A DNA stretch of 5,999 nt from an uncultured Alphaproteobacteria bacterium (lineage in GTDB: Bacteria > Pseudomonadota > Alphaproteobacteria > RUG11792), in contig CAJOOW010000028.1 of assembly GCA_905236375.1 (NCBI GenBank), forward strand, positions 1 to 5,999. The letters run 5' to 3'. Under the pieces are notes generated by a model that worked only from the letters and a program-made list of their open reading frames with translations, did no database searches and was not told the DNA's origin. Shown here piece after piece: positions 1-5,999 of this stretch. Numbering within the stretch: position 1 is the stretch's first letter; every line of letters starts with the position of its first letter. The translations under genes and the position numbers were made by a program.

Positions 1-1
1 G

Positions 2-352
2 TACGCCATCGGCTTCATCAAATTAAAACAATGGAGCTTCAAGGAACCAATCCTATACGAAATTGAAAAGCTCTATTGTTCCGATATCAGGTATATGTTT
101 ACAAATACCGGGAACAGCATGTTCAATCAAATGGTGAACGAATATGGTTATCACCAGCGTTCCGTCAAGAAAAATGACCTGGACGGCTTTATTGCCGTTT
201 GCAAAGAATTTATCGAATGGGTCAACGCCAAGTACTCGCGCGAAGCAGTCCTACAAAAAGAACGCGACGACGAAAAACTCCGTAAAAGAGTGAAAAGAAC
301 TGTGGTAAGGCTAAAGCGGGCGTTTCGGACGAGGGGAAAGAAGAATCCGTGA
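2..352 (+). CDS. C-terminal end of an unrecognised protein with a basic tail (5' end outside window)
   Basis: The reading frame is open from base 2 with no stop before the TGA at 350-352, so this is the last 116 or so residues of a gene that begins upstream of the window. The first in-window ATG (base 95) lies in the middle of continuous coding sequence (a stretch ending IEKLYCSDIRY precedes it) and has no convincing ribosome site, so I do not take it as the start. The visible part is soluble and mixed alpha/beta in character, with aromatic residues near the left edge (KQWSF) and a conserved-looking FIEWVNAKYS helix. The last 25 or so residues are strongly basic (RKRVKRTVVRLKRAF, then RGKKNP), suggesting nucleic-acid or membrane-surface contact, or simply a charged tail. 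There is no membrane segment. Its G+C content is close to half, clearly higher than the genes to the right, so it is probably host backbone rather than part of the cassette. I do not recognise the family and assign no function. Confidence 0.8.
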   Translation, partial: YAIGFIKLKQWSFKEPILYEIEKLYCSDIRYMFTNTGNSMFNQMVNEYGYHQRSVKKNDLDGFIAVCKEFIEWVNAKYSREAVLQKERDDEKLRKRVKRTVVRLKRAFRTRGKKNP

Positions 353-384
353 ATAAAAATCTGTAGATTGCTTTAATATGCAAA

Positions 385-405
385 CAGCCTGCATGATGCA
401 GGCTG
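385..405. terminator. Perfect 9-bp hairpin between convergent genes, probable shared terminator
   Basis: The arms CAGCCTGCA (385-393) and TGCAGGCTG (397-405) are exact reverse complements around the 3-base loop TGA. The hairpin sits 33 bases after the stop of the left gene and 22 bases after the stop of the minus-strand gene, where a terminator serving both would be expected. The U-tract is weak: AAATTTGTCT follows on the plus strand and GTTTGCATATT follows on the minus strand. It may therefore be a modest or factor-assisted bidirectional terminator, or mainly an mRNA 3'-end stabiliser. Confidence 0.7.
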
Positions 406-426
406 AAATTTGTCTAATTGAGTTAT

Positions 427-1152
427 TTACAGCGGCCAATGGTCTTCAATTCTTCTCCAAACTTGATGCTTGTATGTAATTAGACCTGATTGTAAAACCT
501 CTTTGTCGAATGATTGAAAAGCAGCGTCTTCTTCCATTTTTGCAAGAATTTTATCTTTAGGAAAAGAAGCTTCATCAATCTTATATGGTTCTACATTTTC
601 GCAATTGACAAGATCTCTTCTAAATGATTCTTTATCATCTATATATTTGTCAGGAGTGCCAAGGTTGTAGTAATTTGTATCGTATTCGTATAATCCAAGG
701 AATATATAGGTATTGGCGACGGCATTGGGTAAATTTCGGAATTGTCCAAAAATTAAACGTTGCGTAGCGTCTGGTGATGCTTTTCTTAAATCAAAGAAAG
801 GTTCGTAATGGTTTCTTTTTTCTGCTCCAGGCATTTCAGGATTTGCTAACGGAGAAAGAATTTCATGAATAATGTTTGTGTTGTTATATAACCATTCTGC
901 ATTGAGACAACGGTTCCATGTTTCCTCTTTTGAGATTCCGTCAAATTCATTCCAACGGCCTGTTGGGAAAAAGTCCTCGCTATAAAAAATATGTTTTGCA
1001 GCGCCAATATTGGGGTCTCTAATGTCTCGACTATCAGGATTAACCGGAACATGCGGAATCCAACCATTTTGCGGAAATCTTATTCCGAGGTTTTCCTGTA
1101 GAGCCTCATTAAGACTTGCTTGCCCTAAAAAAATATTGCCAGTTTTTAGCAT
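427..1152 (-). CDS. 241-residue soluble protein of unknown family, divergent partner of the GHKL-nuclease gene
   Basis: The ATG at 1152-1150 is preceded on the minus strand by TAAGGAG, five bases from the start codon, an excellent ribosome site that fixes this start; the stop is TAA at 429-427. The product has no signal peptide or membrane segment and should be cytoplasmic. I do not recognise the family. It is rich in aromatic, Asn and Pro residues. An N-terminal block (residues 5-35, GNIFLGQASLNEAL, later FPQNGW) precedes a Trp-rich middle (GRWNEF at 65-70, ETWNRCLNAEWLY at 77-89). From residue 132 come RLIFGQFRN and, after a gap, TYIFLGLYEYD (148-158), and the chain ends with HQVWRRIEDHWPL. 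The beta-strand pattern FLGLYEYD followed later by VWRRI loosely recalls PUA/SRA-like or other small beta-barrel domains in restriction-associated proteins. This is pattern resemblance only, about 0.2 likely. No nuclease, methylase or ATPase motif is evident. It shares a roughly 200-base control region with the 1495-residue gene, which suggests co-function. Confidence 0.88.
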   Translation of the reverse strand: MLKTGNIFLGQASLNEALQENLGIRFPQNGWIPHVPVNPDSRDIRDPNIGAAKHIFYSEDFFPTGRWNEFDGISKEETWNRCLNAEWLYNNTNIIHEILSPLANPEMPGAEKRNHYEPFFDLRKASPDATQRLIFGQFRNLPNAVANTYIFLGLYEYDTNYYNLGTPDKYIDDKESFRRDLVNCENVEPYKIDEASFPKDKILAKMEEDAAFQSFDKEVLQSGLITYKHQVWRRIEDHWPL

Positions 1153-1213
1153 TTTGTCTCCTTATGGAATGTGTTTGGGTATAATATAAGATAATATTTG
1201 ATATTTGAGCCTA

Positions 1214-1229
1214 TTTCGGAATTACGAAA
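1214..1229. promoter_or_regulatory. Imperfect dyad TTTCG-G-AATT-A-CGAAA, possible operator
   Basis: The 16-base element reads TTTCGGAATTACGAAA. It is palindromic except for one non-matching position in each half (G1219 and A1224). CCT (1210-1212) and AGG (1232-1234) flank it and could extend the symmetry with small internal mismatches. It lies in the divergent control region just upstream of the -10-like sequences for the minus-strand gene. A dimeric repressor or activator could bind here, but no regulator gene is recognisable in the window, unless the 241-residue protein regulates itself. Confidence 0.35.
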
Positions 1230-1262
1230 AAAGGATGTTTTAAGGAACTTAGTGGGTGGAGA

Positions 1263-1274
1263 CGAATTTTTTCG
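1263..1274. promoter_or_regulatory. Second small dyad CGAA-TTTT-TTCG in the divergent promoter region
   Basis: CGAA (1263-1266) and TTCG (1271-1274) flank four T residues. The half-sites are the same as in the element at 1214-1229, in the opposite order. It sits about 17 bases before the TATATT at 1291, roughly where a -35 box for the plus-strand gene would fall, so binding here could block that promoter. In AT-rich DNA a 4-bp arm is weak evidence. The repeated CGAA/TTCG core is the only reason to list it. Confidence 0.25.
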
Positions 1275-1344
1275 CTTATTTGTGGGGCTTTATATTATAT
1301 TTCTCAATAGTAATTTATACCATTGACTTTAATTTGAAAGGAAC

Positions 1345-1350
1345 AAAGGG
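1345..1350 (+). promoter_or_regulatory. Ribosome binding site of the 1495-residue gene
   Basis: AAAGGG ends five bases before the ATG at 1356. A second purine-rich site, AAAGGA at 1337-1342, is a little too distant (13 bases) but could contribute. No other in-frame start lies near these sites, and the N-terminal sequence leads directly into the helix before the ATPase N-box, so the ATG at 1356 is well supported. Confidence 0.7.
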
Positions 1351-1355
1351 ATAAT

Positions 1356-4300
1356 ATGGAAATCAAATGGAATACCATTGAAGAATTGCGTAATTTACTT
1401 ATTGAACCGTATCTCAATCCAAAGGAACCACTGAGATTAGGTCAAGCCTGCTCTACAGAAGTTGATGATAAAACGGGGTATAATGGTCGTCAGATTTTGG
1501 AATTGCTTCAGAATGTGGATGATGCTTGTGATGATCATACTGGAAATGAAGTTTCCGTAAAAATAGTTTTCAAAGATAATATTCTAGAAGTTGGTAATAC
1601 GGGTACGGTTTTTACGGCAGAGTCTATATATCGCTTATGTTATGGTGGCGTAAGTCAGAAATCTTTGGAAAAAATTGGAAATAAAGGTCGAGGTTTTCGT
1701 TCTTTATTAAATGATGCAGAATGGATAGAAATTCATTCGGGAGAATTCTCCGTTCGCTTTAGTGAAGAATATGCTAAGGAATTGTTTAATCAATATTGTA
1801 CAGAAGGGTCTGCGAAATATAGTGCGGTTGTTGGTGATGCAAAAAATTCATGGAATAAAGATTATCCACTGTGTTTCCCAGTAATGAGTTGCCCTCAGGA
1901 GATTGAAAAAACAAGTGGTTCTTTTGATACGTTGGTAAGAGTTAAAATCAAAGAAGAAAATATAAAGAAAAAAGGTGTTAGTATTGCAGAACAACTTAAT
2001 CAACCATTTTATAAGGCGTTGTTGTTTTTGCCGAATATAACAGAAATAATTGTTGATTCAGAATATGGATATAAGCTTTATAAAAAGGGAAAAGACATTA
2101 ATGGAGATGTAGTTATTGAATGTGGTGAACAAAAAGAGTGTTTTTTTGTAGATAAGAAGAATGTGAAAATAAGGGACAAATCAGCAGAATTAATGATTGC
2201 CATTCCTAGAGAATTGGGTTATGATTTTTCTAATGAAAAGTTGTATTGTTATTTCCCTATTAGAAATTTTTCAACGCCAATACATGCGTTGCTCCATGCC
2301 CCGTTTATAACAAATAACTATAGAGACGATATTCCAAACGATTCTGACGAAATTAATAAAAAGATATTTGAAGCGTTGTTAGGTTTTGCTAAAGAGGCTG
2401 TGGAAAAAATTGAAGATTCTTCGGATAATACGTTAAAAATTAAAACACTTACTTGGTTCCCTGAGAACAAATTGTGGAAAACTGATTCTTTTGACTTAAA
2501 GAAGAAATATTTTGATTGTATTTTGGAATCAAAAATATTGCCAACAGTAAATGGTGAATATATTTCAATTAAAGACAAACCGAAATGGTTTGTTGCTAGT
2601 TTTCCAGAGGAATTTGTTGGAAAAGAATTTAAAGATTTAGTAATTTCGTTAGATTTAAATATAATCAAGTTTATTGAAGAATTGGCTTCTTATGATGGTT
2701 ATCGTGAATGTCAATATAGCGAAAAAGAGTTGTCGGAAAAGATAAGCAGAATTGTTGAAATAAAACAAGATGTGACGCGAGATGTAAAATTGTTTTTGTG
2801 GTGGAGTAAAACATTTAAATTAAGTCTTTATTTCCCTTCTTTTATTAAAGATGATCAGAATAGATGGATTGATCGTAAATCAACGGTTTATTTACCTAAA
2901 AAAGAGGGCGGAATATCAAATCTTCCAGAGGAACTTTCATGGGTACAATTGTGTATTTTGAATTCAACATATAAGTCAGAAATCATTCGCCAAATAAAGG
3001 AAGAGAGAAACGATGTATGGGAAAAAGTTGCTTCAAATTATCAAGACCCAGATGACAATCGAATTTTAGGGGCATATAGTGAGAAGTATTTAGCTCTGAA
3101 ATTTGTTGATCAGAGTAGCTATGCTCAAATAATTAGTACTATAAATCTGCAAATAAAAACAATTGAACAGTCAAACAAATTTGTGAAGTGGTTCTTTGAG
3201 AATTTTGACGCTGCTTTGGAAGAAAATAGCACGCTCGCCAAAATACCATATAACTTTCCTAATAGAGAGTTGAAAATAAAGAATATTAAGGACCTTTATT
3301 TAGGAGCTGATTATGACAATGCAATTGCGGAAAAATTATTCGAAAATACAGACTTTCAGCCAATTGCAAATTTGAAATCTATATATGATGGGAAGGATGA
3401 GGGACGATTTATTGATTTTTTGATGCGATGTGGCGTGAAAAAGTTCCCTGGAATTATTTCAACAGGAAATCTTATAAGAACTGGAGAATTTAAGAGCTTT
3501 GTATTGAAGAAATATGAAAAAAATTTGTCTGGCTTTAGGCTAGATTCTCCATCATCATCGATAAGCTCTAAAACTGTAGAAAATTTTGAAAAACTAATTA
3601 AAGAACTTTCTACGAAAGACATTGTTGAATGGCTCACCACTGATGAAAAATTCCGATTGTTAATTACATCTTGTGATATGCAATCAACTGCATATCAACA
3701 GAGTAATTGGGCTCCCAAGCATTTTCCTTCAAACGCCTATATTCATTATGTCTTAAATGTTACTCCATGGATTGAACTTGATGGTCAAAAATATTCGCCG
3801 AATCAGATAGTTAAATATGACAAATTGGGAAATTTACTACCTGGTTTTTATGGCATTTCAGAACAAAAACTTGTTTCATTATTGGGAAAAGATATTGTAT
3901 ATCTGTTTAATTTAGATTTTAAAGATTCCCTTGCTCAATTTACAGACAATGAAATAAGAAAAATACTTGATGTGTTGCCGGAAATGGACAAAAATGGGTT
4001 TGTTAGTAAAAAATTATATCAAGATATAATAAATGAAAAAATTGGAATTAGCCCGACATATTCTTTGAATGGAATAAAAGTTTTTACAAAAAAAGGAAAT
4101 TTCTGCTTAAATGCGGATGTCAAATATGCAGATAGAAAAACAACAAGACAAGAAGAATCTCAAAACAATTTTATCTATGTGTCTCCAAAACAAAGTACAG
4201 AAACGATTCGAAATTGGTTTGGAGTAGAAAGGTATAAAACAAATTTGGTGCTAAAATCACACGAGATTATATCTAGTAAGCAATTTAATGAAATATTTGA

Positions 4301-5843
4301 ATCCGAAATAAATGATGTAAAGACAGCGGTTCTTTCGTCTATAGATGCAAACCCTTCTAATGTTAGTATTCTAAAAAATCTTAGTGTTATTCCGTGCTCT
4401 AAAGTTTGCGTAAAAGATGGCGATAAAGATGGTGAAGAAACTACGTTAGAAGATTTTTATTTTGTAGAAAATGAAAAAAAATATTATTTAAAATTGCCAG
4501 TAAATGTTGAAATAGACGAATTAAGAGCGTCAAATCCGTTTAGATCCATCATTGTAGATATTTTTAAGCAGTCTTTGACGCTGAAATTAGAAGAGGATTT
4601 AGTCGAATTGCTTATATCAATGGAACGTGGGTTAAAATGCGAAAAAATAGAAGAAAAATTTGGTTTTGGTAAATGGGCGGAATCGGAAGAACTTCTGTTC
4701 CAAAAGAAGGTGCTTAACGAGCAAGTAGAAAGTTTCTTTAAGGACAATGGATTGTCTCTTGAATTTTTCGAAAAAATTTCAAAGATTAACTTCCTTGGAA
4801 AGATAAATTTGGAGAATCAAAAAACACTAATTGAATCTTTGAAAAGTATTGGGAAGGATGTCGCTGATTTGAATTCTTTAGACATGGGCTTGGATATTGA
4901 TATAAAGCCTTATTGGATAAATCTATTGAAAGAAAGTATAGACTCGAAGTCAGAACAGTATGTGTCAAGATTATATGACTCTGCAAAGGAATATAAGGAT
5001 AAAGCGAATTTTTTGAACAATTTGATTAAGTTTAAGGAATTTGTGTGCAATGTGGAAAATTCTATATACTTTGATGTGAATAAAGTTTTAGAAGGAACTT
5101 TCCCTCTTTTGAAGGAAGGTATGGGATTAAAAAGCAGTAAAGAAATTGACGAGTTATATGAAAAACATTTTAAACAGGTAATTTGCGAACATTCAATTTC
5201 AAAAGATGATTTAGAAGATTATGTTAATAAAAATGAAGACGTACATTCCCTTCTTTATTTTGAAATTCCAGAAGACGTAGACGAAAAAATAAAAGAATAT
5301 TTGAAGAAAGATCAGGAAAAATCTCTAGAACCAGTTCCTCCTGATGAGGGGGACACTGGAACGATAGTCGTGATTTTAGACCCGCCAGATTCTCCGGATC
5401 CTGGACCTAGGCCTCCTACACCACCGAAAACAAAAAAGGATTATAAAAGAAAAAATGAAAATAGTGATAAAAAGGGAAAAACTGCGGAAAGAATTGCATA
5501 TAAAGAATTAAAAAAGACATATGACAAATTGATTTGGCATTCTGAAAATTCGGATATAAGTGCAGACAAGGTTAGAAGCAAATATCCGCCAAATGGAATT
5601 GTTTGTGATATGTGGAATTGTGACCCTGTTCATGGAAATATGTATTTTGAGGTGAAGTCGGAATCAAATGATTTTGAAATGACAAGTAATGAATATGATT
5701 CTATGGCAGAAAACAAAGATAATTATATTGTTATTTTGGCAAATACGGATACAAGAAAGATTAGTCACCATAAATTTGATGAGATAGAAAAATTGAAGCG
5801 GCCTTCTGCCTACGTTTTTAAATTCAAGAAAAGAGTAGAATAA
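1356..5843 (+). CDS. Sacsin/NOV-class GHKL ATPase fused to a C-terminal DUF3883-type PD-(D/E)XK nuclease-like domain
   Basis: This 1495-residue cytoplasmic protein begins with a GHKL (Hsp90-type) ATP-binding domain. The N-box ELLQNVDDA (49-57) carries the expected catalytic Glu49 and Mg-binding Asn53. A G1-like VGNTGTVF (79-86) has Asn81 where Hsp90 has its adenine-contacting Asp. The lid motif IGNKGRGFRSLL (107-118) follows. A second-domain block, LYCYFPI then HAPF..N.YRDDI (296-326), matches the region after the ATPase in sacsin/NO VEIN-class proteins; Arg323 may be an ATP-sensing Arg. Blocks such as LPTVNGEY (395-402) and W504 with VYLP (511-514) recall the same class. The long middle is otherwise unrecognised. 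A Pro-rich linker (about 1326-1357) and a Lys-rich stretch lead to the C-terminal domain, with Glu1378 in a GKTAERIAY helix, Asp1418, Glu1432 and Lys1434 (FEVKS), then a TSNEYDSMA helix and strand YIVIL. This fits DUF3883/NOV C-terminal nuclease-like domains. An anti-phage or DNA-restriction role is inferred. The gene is AT-rich and appears intact. Confidence 0.95.
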   Translation: MEIKWNTIEELRNLLIEPYLNPKEPLRLGQACSTEVDDKTGYNGRQILELLQNVDDACDDHTGNEVSVKIVFKDNILEVGNTGTVFTAESIYRLCYGGVSQKSLEKIGNKGRGFRSLLNDAEWIEIHSGEFSVRFSEEYAKELFNQYCTEGSAKYSAVVGDAKNSWNKDYPLCFPVMSCPQEIEKTSGSFDTLVRVKIKEENIKKKGVSIAEQLNQPFYKALLFLPNITEIIVDSEYGYKLYKKGKDINGDVVIECGEQKECFFVDKKNVKIRDKSAELMIAIPRELGYDFSNEKLYCYFPIRNFSTPIHALLHAPFITNNYRDDIPNDSDEINKKIFEALLGFAKEAVEKIEDSSDNTLKIKTLTWFPENKLWKTDSFDLKKKYFDCILESKILPTVNGEYISIKDKPKWFVASFPEEFVGKEFKDLVISLDLNIIKFIEELASYDGYRECQYSEKELSEKISRIVEIKQDVTRDVKLFLWWSKTFKLSLYFPSFIKDDQNRWIDRKSTVYLPKKEGGISNLPEELSWVQLCILNSTYKSEIIRQIKEERNDVWEKVASNYQDPDDNRILGAYSEKYLALKFVDQSSYAQIISTINLQIKTIEQSNKFVKWFFENFDAALEENSTLAKIPYNFPNRELKIKNIKDLYLGADYDNAIAEKLFENTDFQPIANLKSIYDGKDEGRFIDFLMRCGVKKFPGIISTGNLIRTGEFKSFVLKKYEKNLSGFRLDSPSSSISSKTVENFEKLIKELSTKDIVEWLTTDEKFRLLITSCDMQSTAYQQSNWAPKHFPSNAYIHYVLNVTPWIELDGQKYSPNQIVKYDKLGNLLPGFYGISEQKLVSLLGKDIVYLFNLDFKDSLAQFTDNEIRKILDVLPEMDKNGFVSKKLYQDIINEKIGISPTYSLNGIKVFTKKGNFCLNADVKYADRKTTRQEESQNNFIYVSPKQSTETIRNWFGVERYKTNLVLKSHEIISSKQFNEIFESEINDVKTAVLSSIDANPSNVSILKNLSVIPCSKVCVKDGDKDGEETTLEDFYFVENEKKYYLKLPVNVEIDELRASNPFRSIIVDIFKQSLTLKLEEDLVELLISMERGLKCEKIEEKFGFGKWAESEELLFQKKVLNEQVESFFKDNGLSLEFFEKISKINFLGKINLENQKTLIESLKSIGKDVADLNSLDMGLDIDIKPYWINLLKESIDSKSEQYVSRLYDSAKEYKDKANFLNNLIKFKEFVCNVENSIYFDVNKVLEGTFPLLKEGMGLKSSKEIDELYEKHFKQVICEHSISKDDLEDYVNKNEDVHSLLYFEIPEDVDEKIKEYLKKDQEKSLEPVPPDEGDTGTIVVILDPPDSPDPGPRPPTPPKTKKDYKRKNENSDKKGKTAERIAYKELKKTYDKLIWHSENSDISADKVRSKYPPNGIVCDMWNCDPVHGNMYFEVKSESNDFEMTSNEYDSMAENKDNYIVILANTDTRKISHHKFDEIEKLKRPSAYVFKFKKRVE

Positions 5844-5886
5844 TTATTTCTCCTTCTGTTCCGCCCCCCCCATCCTCTTCACGCAT
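5844..5886 (+). other. Pyrimidine-rich stretch with an 8-C run just after the large gene
   Basis: Directly after the stop codon the plus strand is almost all C and T for about 40 bases, including an uninterrupted run of eight C (5864-5871). No coding frame with support crosses it. The sharp change from the AT-rich gene suggests that the cassette ends here and other DNA begins. Read on the minus strand this would be a purine-rich, G-rich segment. Confidence 0.5.
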
Positions 5887-5887
5887 C

Positions 5888-5914
5888 CCACCCCTTTGCT
5901 GATAGTAGGGGTGG
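5888..5914. terminator. 8-bp hairpin downstream of the large gene, possible terminator
   Basis: CCACCCCT (5888-5895) pairs exactly with AGGGGTGG (5907-5914) across an 11-base loop. It lies 44 bases after the stop codon of the 1495-residue gene. Neither strand has a U-run next to the stem, so it is not a textbook intrinsic terminator. It could be a factor-dependent or RNA-stabilising structure, or part of the regulatory region of whatever lies to the right. Confidence 0.4.
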
Positions 5915-5919
5915 AGTCT

Positions 5920-5985
5920 ATGACTTTATCCGAGTATGCGTTTTTGATAAACTCTATGAAATTTTACGGGATGAATTGCAAATAA
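5920..5985 (+). CDS. Possible 21-codon ORF after the hairpin (doubtful)
   Basis: An ATG at 5920 opens a 21-codon frame (beginning MTLSEYAFLIN, ending TAA at 5983-5985). GGTGGAG lies just upstream, but only three bases from the ATG and inside the right arm of the hairpin, so translation would depend on opening that stem. Nothing homologous comes to mind. It could be a short leader peptide for a gene beyond the window, but chance is the likelier explanation. Confidence 0.12.
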   Translation: MTLSEYAFLINSMKFYGMNCK

Positions 5986-5999
5986 TTGATATGCCACAA

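Larger units (their letters stand above)
1153..1355. promoter_or_regulatory. AT-rich divergent intergenic region with promoters for both flanking genes
   Basis: These 203 bases separate two start codons pointing away from each other, so both promoters must lie here unless transcription enters through a neighbour. For the plus-strand gene the best -10-like sequence is TATATTATAT (1291-1300), with only a weak T-rich match around 1268-1274 as a -35. For the minus-strand gene, -10-like TATTAT sequences read on that strand from 1186-1181 and 1196-1191, 29-39 bases before its start; no good -35 is visible. Because the region is AT-rich throughout, each individual box is uncertain, although the presence of promoters is near certain. 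Confidence 0.5.

Noticed and set aside
95..352. An 85-residue gene starting at the ATG at base 95
   Set aside because: The frame is open to the left edge with protein-like sequence before this ATG and there is no ribosome site, so it is an internal Met of a longer gene cut by the window.
846..1067. A 73-codon minus-strand frame inside the 241-residue gene
   Set aside because: It overlaps the better-supported gene in another frame, has no ribosome site, and its product is not protein-like.
1323..1355. TTGACT (1323-1328) as a -35 box paired with GATAAT (1350-1355)
   Set aside because: The spacing is 21 bases, too long for a standard promoter, and the -10 would overlap the ribosome site and abut the start codon.
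2318..4986. Four minus-strand frames of 66-116 codons lying opposite the 1495-residue gene
   Set aside because: They are antisense shadows, rich in Ser/Phe/Asn as expected from the reverse of AT-rich, Glu/Lys-rich coding sequence. None has a convincing ribosome site or recognisable product.
5864..5871. The C8 tract as a phase-variation switch inside a coding gene
   Set aside because: It lies after the stop codon of the large gene, and no supported frame crosses it.
1..5999. CRISPR array, tRNA or rRNA gene, insertion sequence or transposase
   Set aside because: I saw no regularly spaced repeats, no cloverleaf-like or rRNA-like sequence, and no transposase motifs or terminal inverted repeats.

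Overview
The window reads as a bacterial chromosomal segment holding a small accessory, probably anti-phage or restriction-type, cassette. The left edge carries the end of an ordinary host-like gene with mixed, roughly half-G+C codon use. The two genes to its right are visibly more AT-rich, especially the long one, as is common for horizontally acquired defence genes. Shine-Dalgarno sites are clear (AAGGAG before the minus-strand gene), so this is a conventional bacterium. I cannot name the organism with confidence. A rumen or gut anaerobe such as Fibrobacter or a related lineage is only a guess from overall style.

Layout: (1) bases 2-352, plus strand: the C-terminal end of a gene that starts outside the window, with a very basic tail; family not recognised. 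(2) bases 385-405: a perfect 9-bp hairpin between two converging genes, probably a shared terminator. (3) bases 427-1152, minus strand: a 241-residue soluble protein of unknown family. (4) bases 1153-1355: an AT-rich divergent promoter region with two small dyad elements built from CGAA/TTCG half-sites. (5) bases 1356-5843, plus strand: a 1495-residue protein that dominates the window. It has a GHKL (Hsp90-type) ATPase domain of the sacsin/NO VEIN class at the N-terminus, a long unrecognised middle, a proline-rich linker, and a C-terminal DUF3883/NOV-type PD-(D/E)XK nuclease-like domain. (6) bases 5844-5999: a pyrimidine-rich stretch with an 8-C run, an 8-bp hairpin, and a possible 21-codon ORF of doubtful status.

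Working interpretation: the 1495-residue protein looks like an ATP-driven sensor or clamp tethered to a nuclease-like effector. The divergent 241-residue protein shares its control region and may be its partner, specificity factor or regulator. The ATPase and nuclease assignments rest on visible motifs. The defence role and the partnership are inferences from architecture, composition and gene arrangement. I do not recognise the pair as a named defence system.
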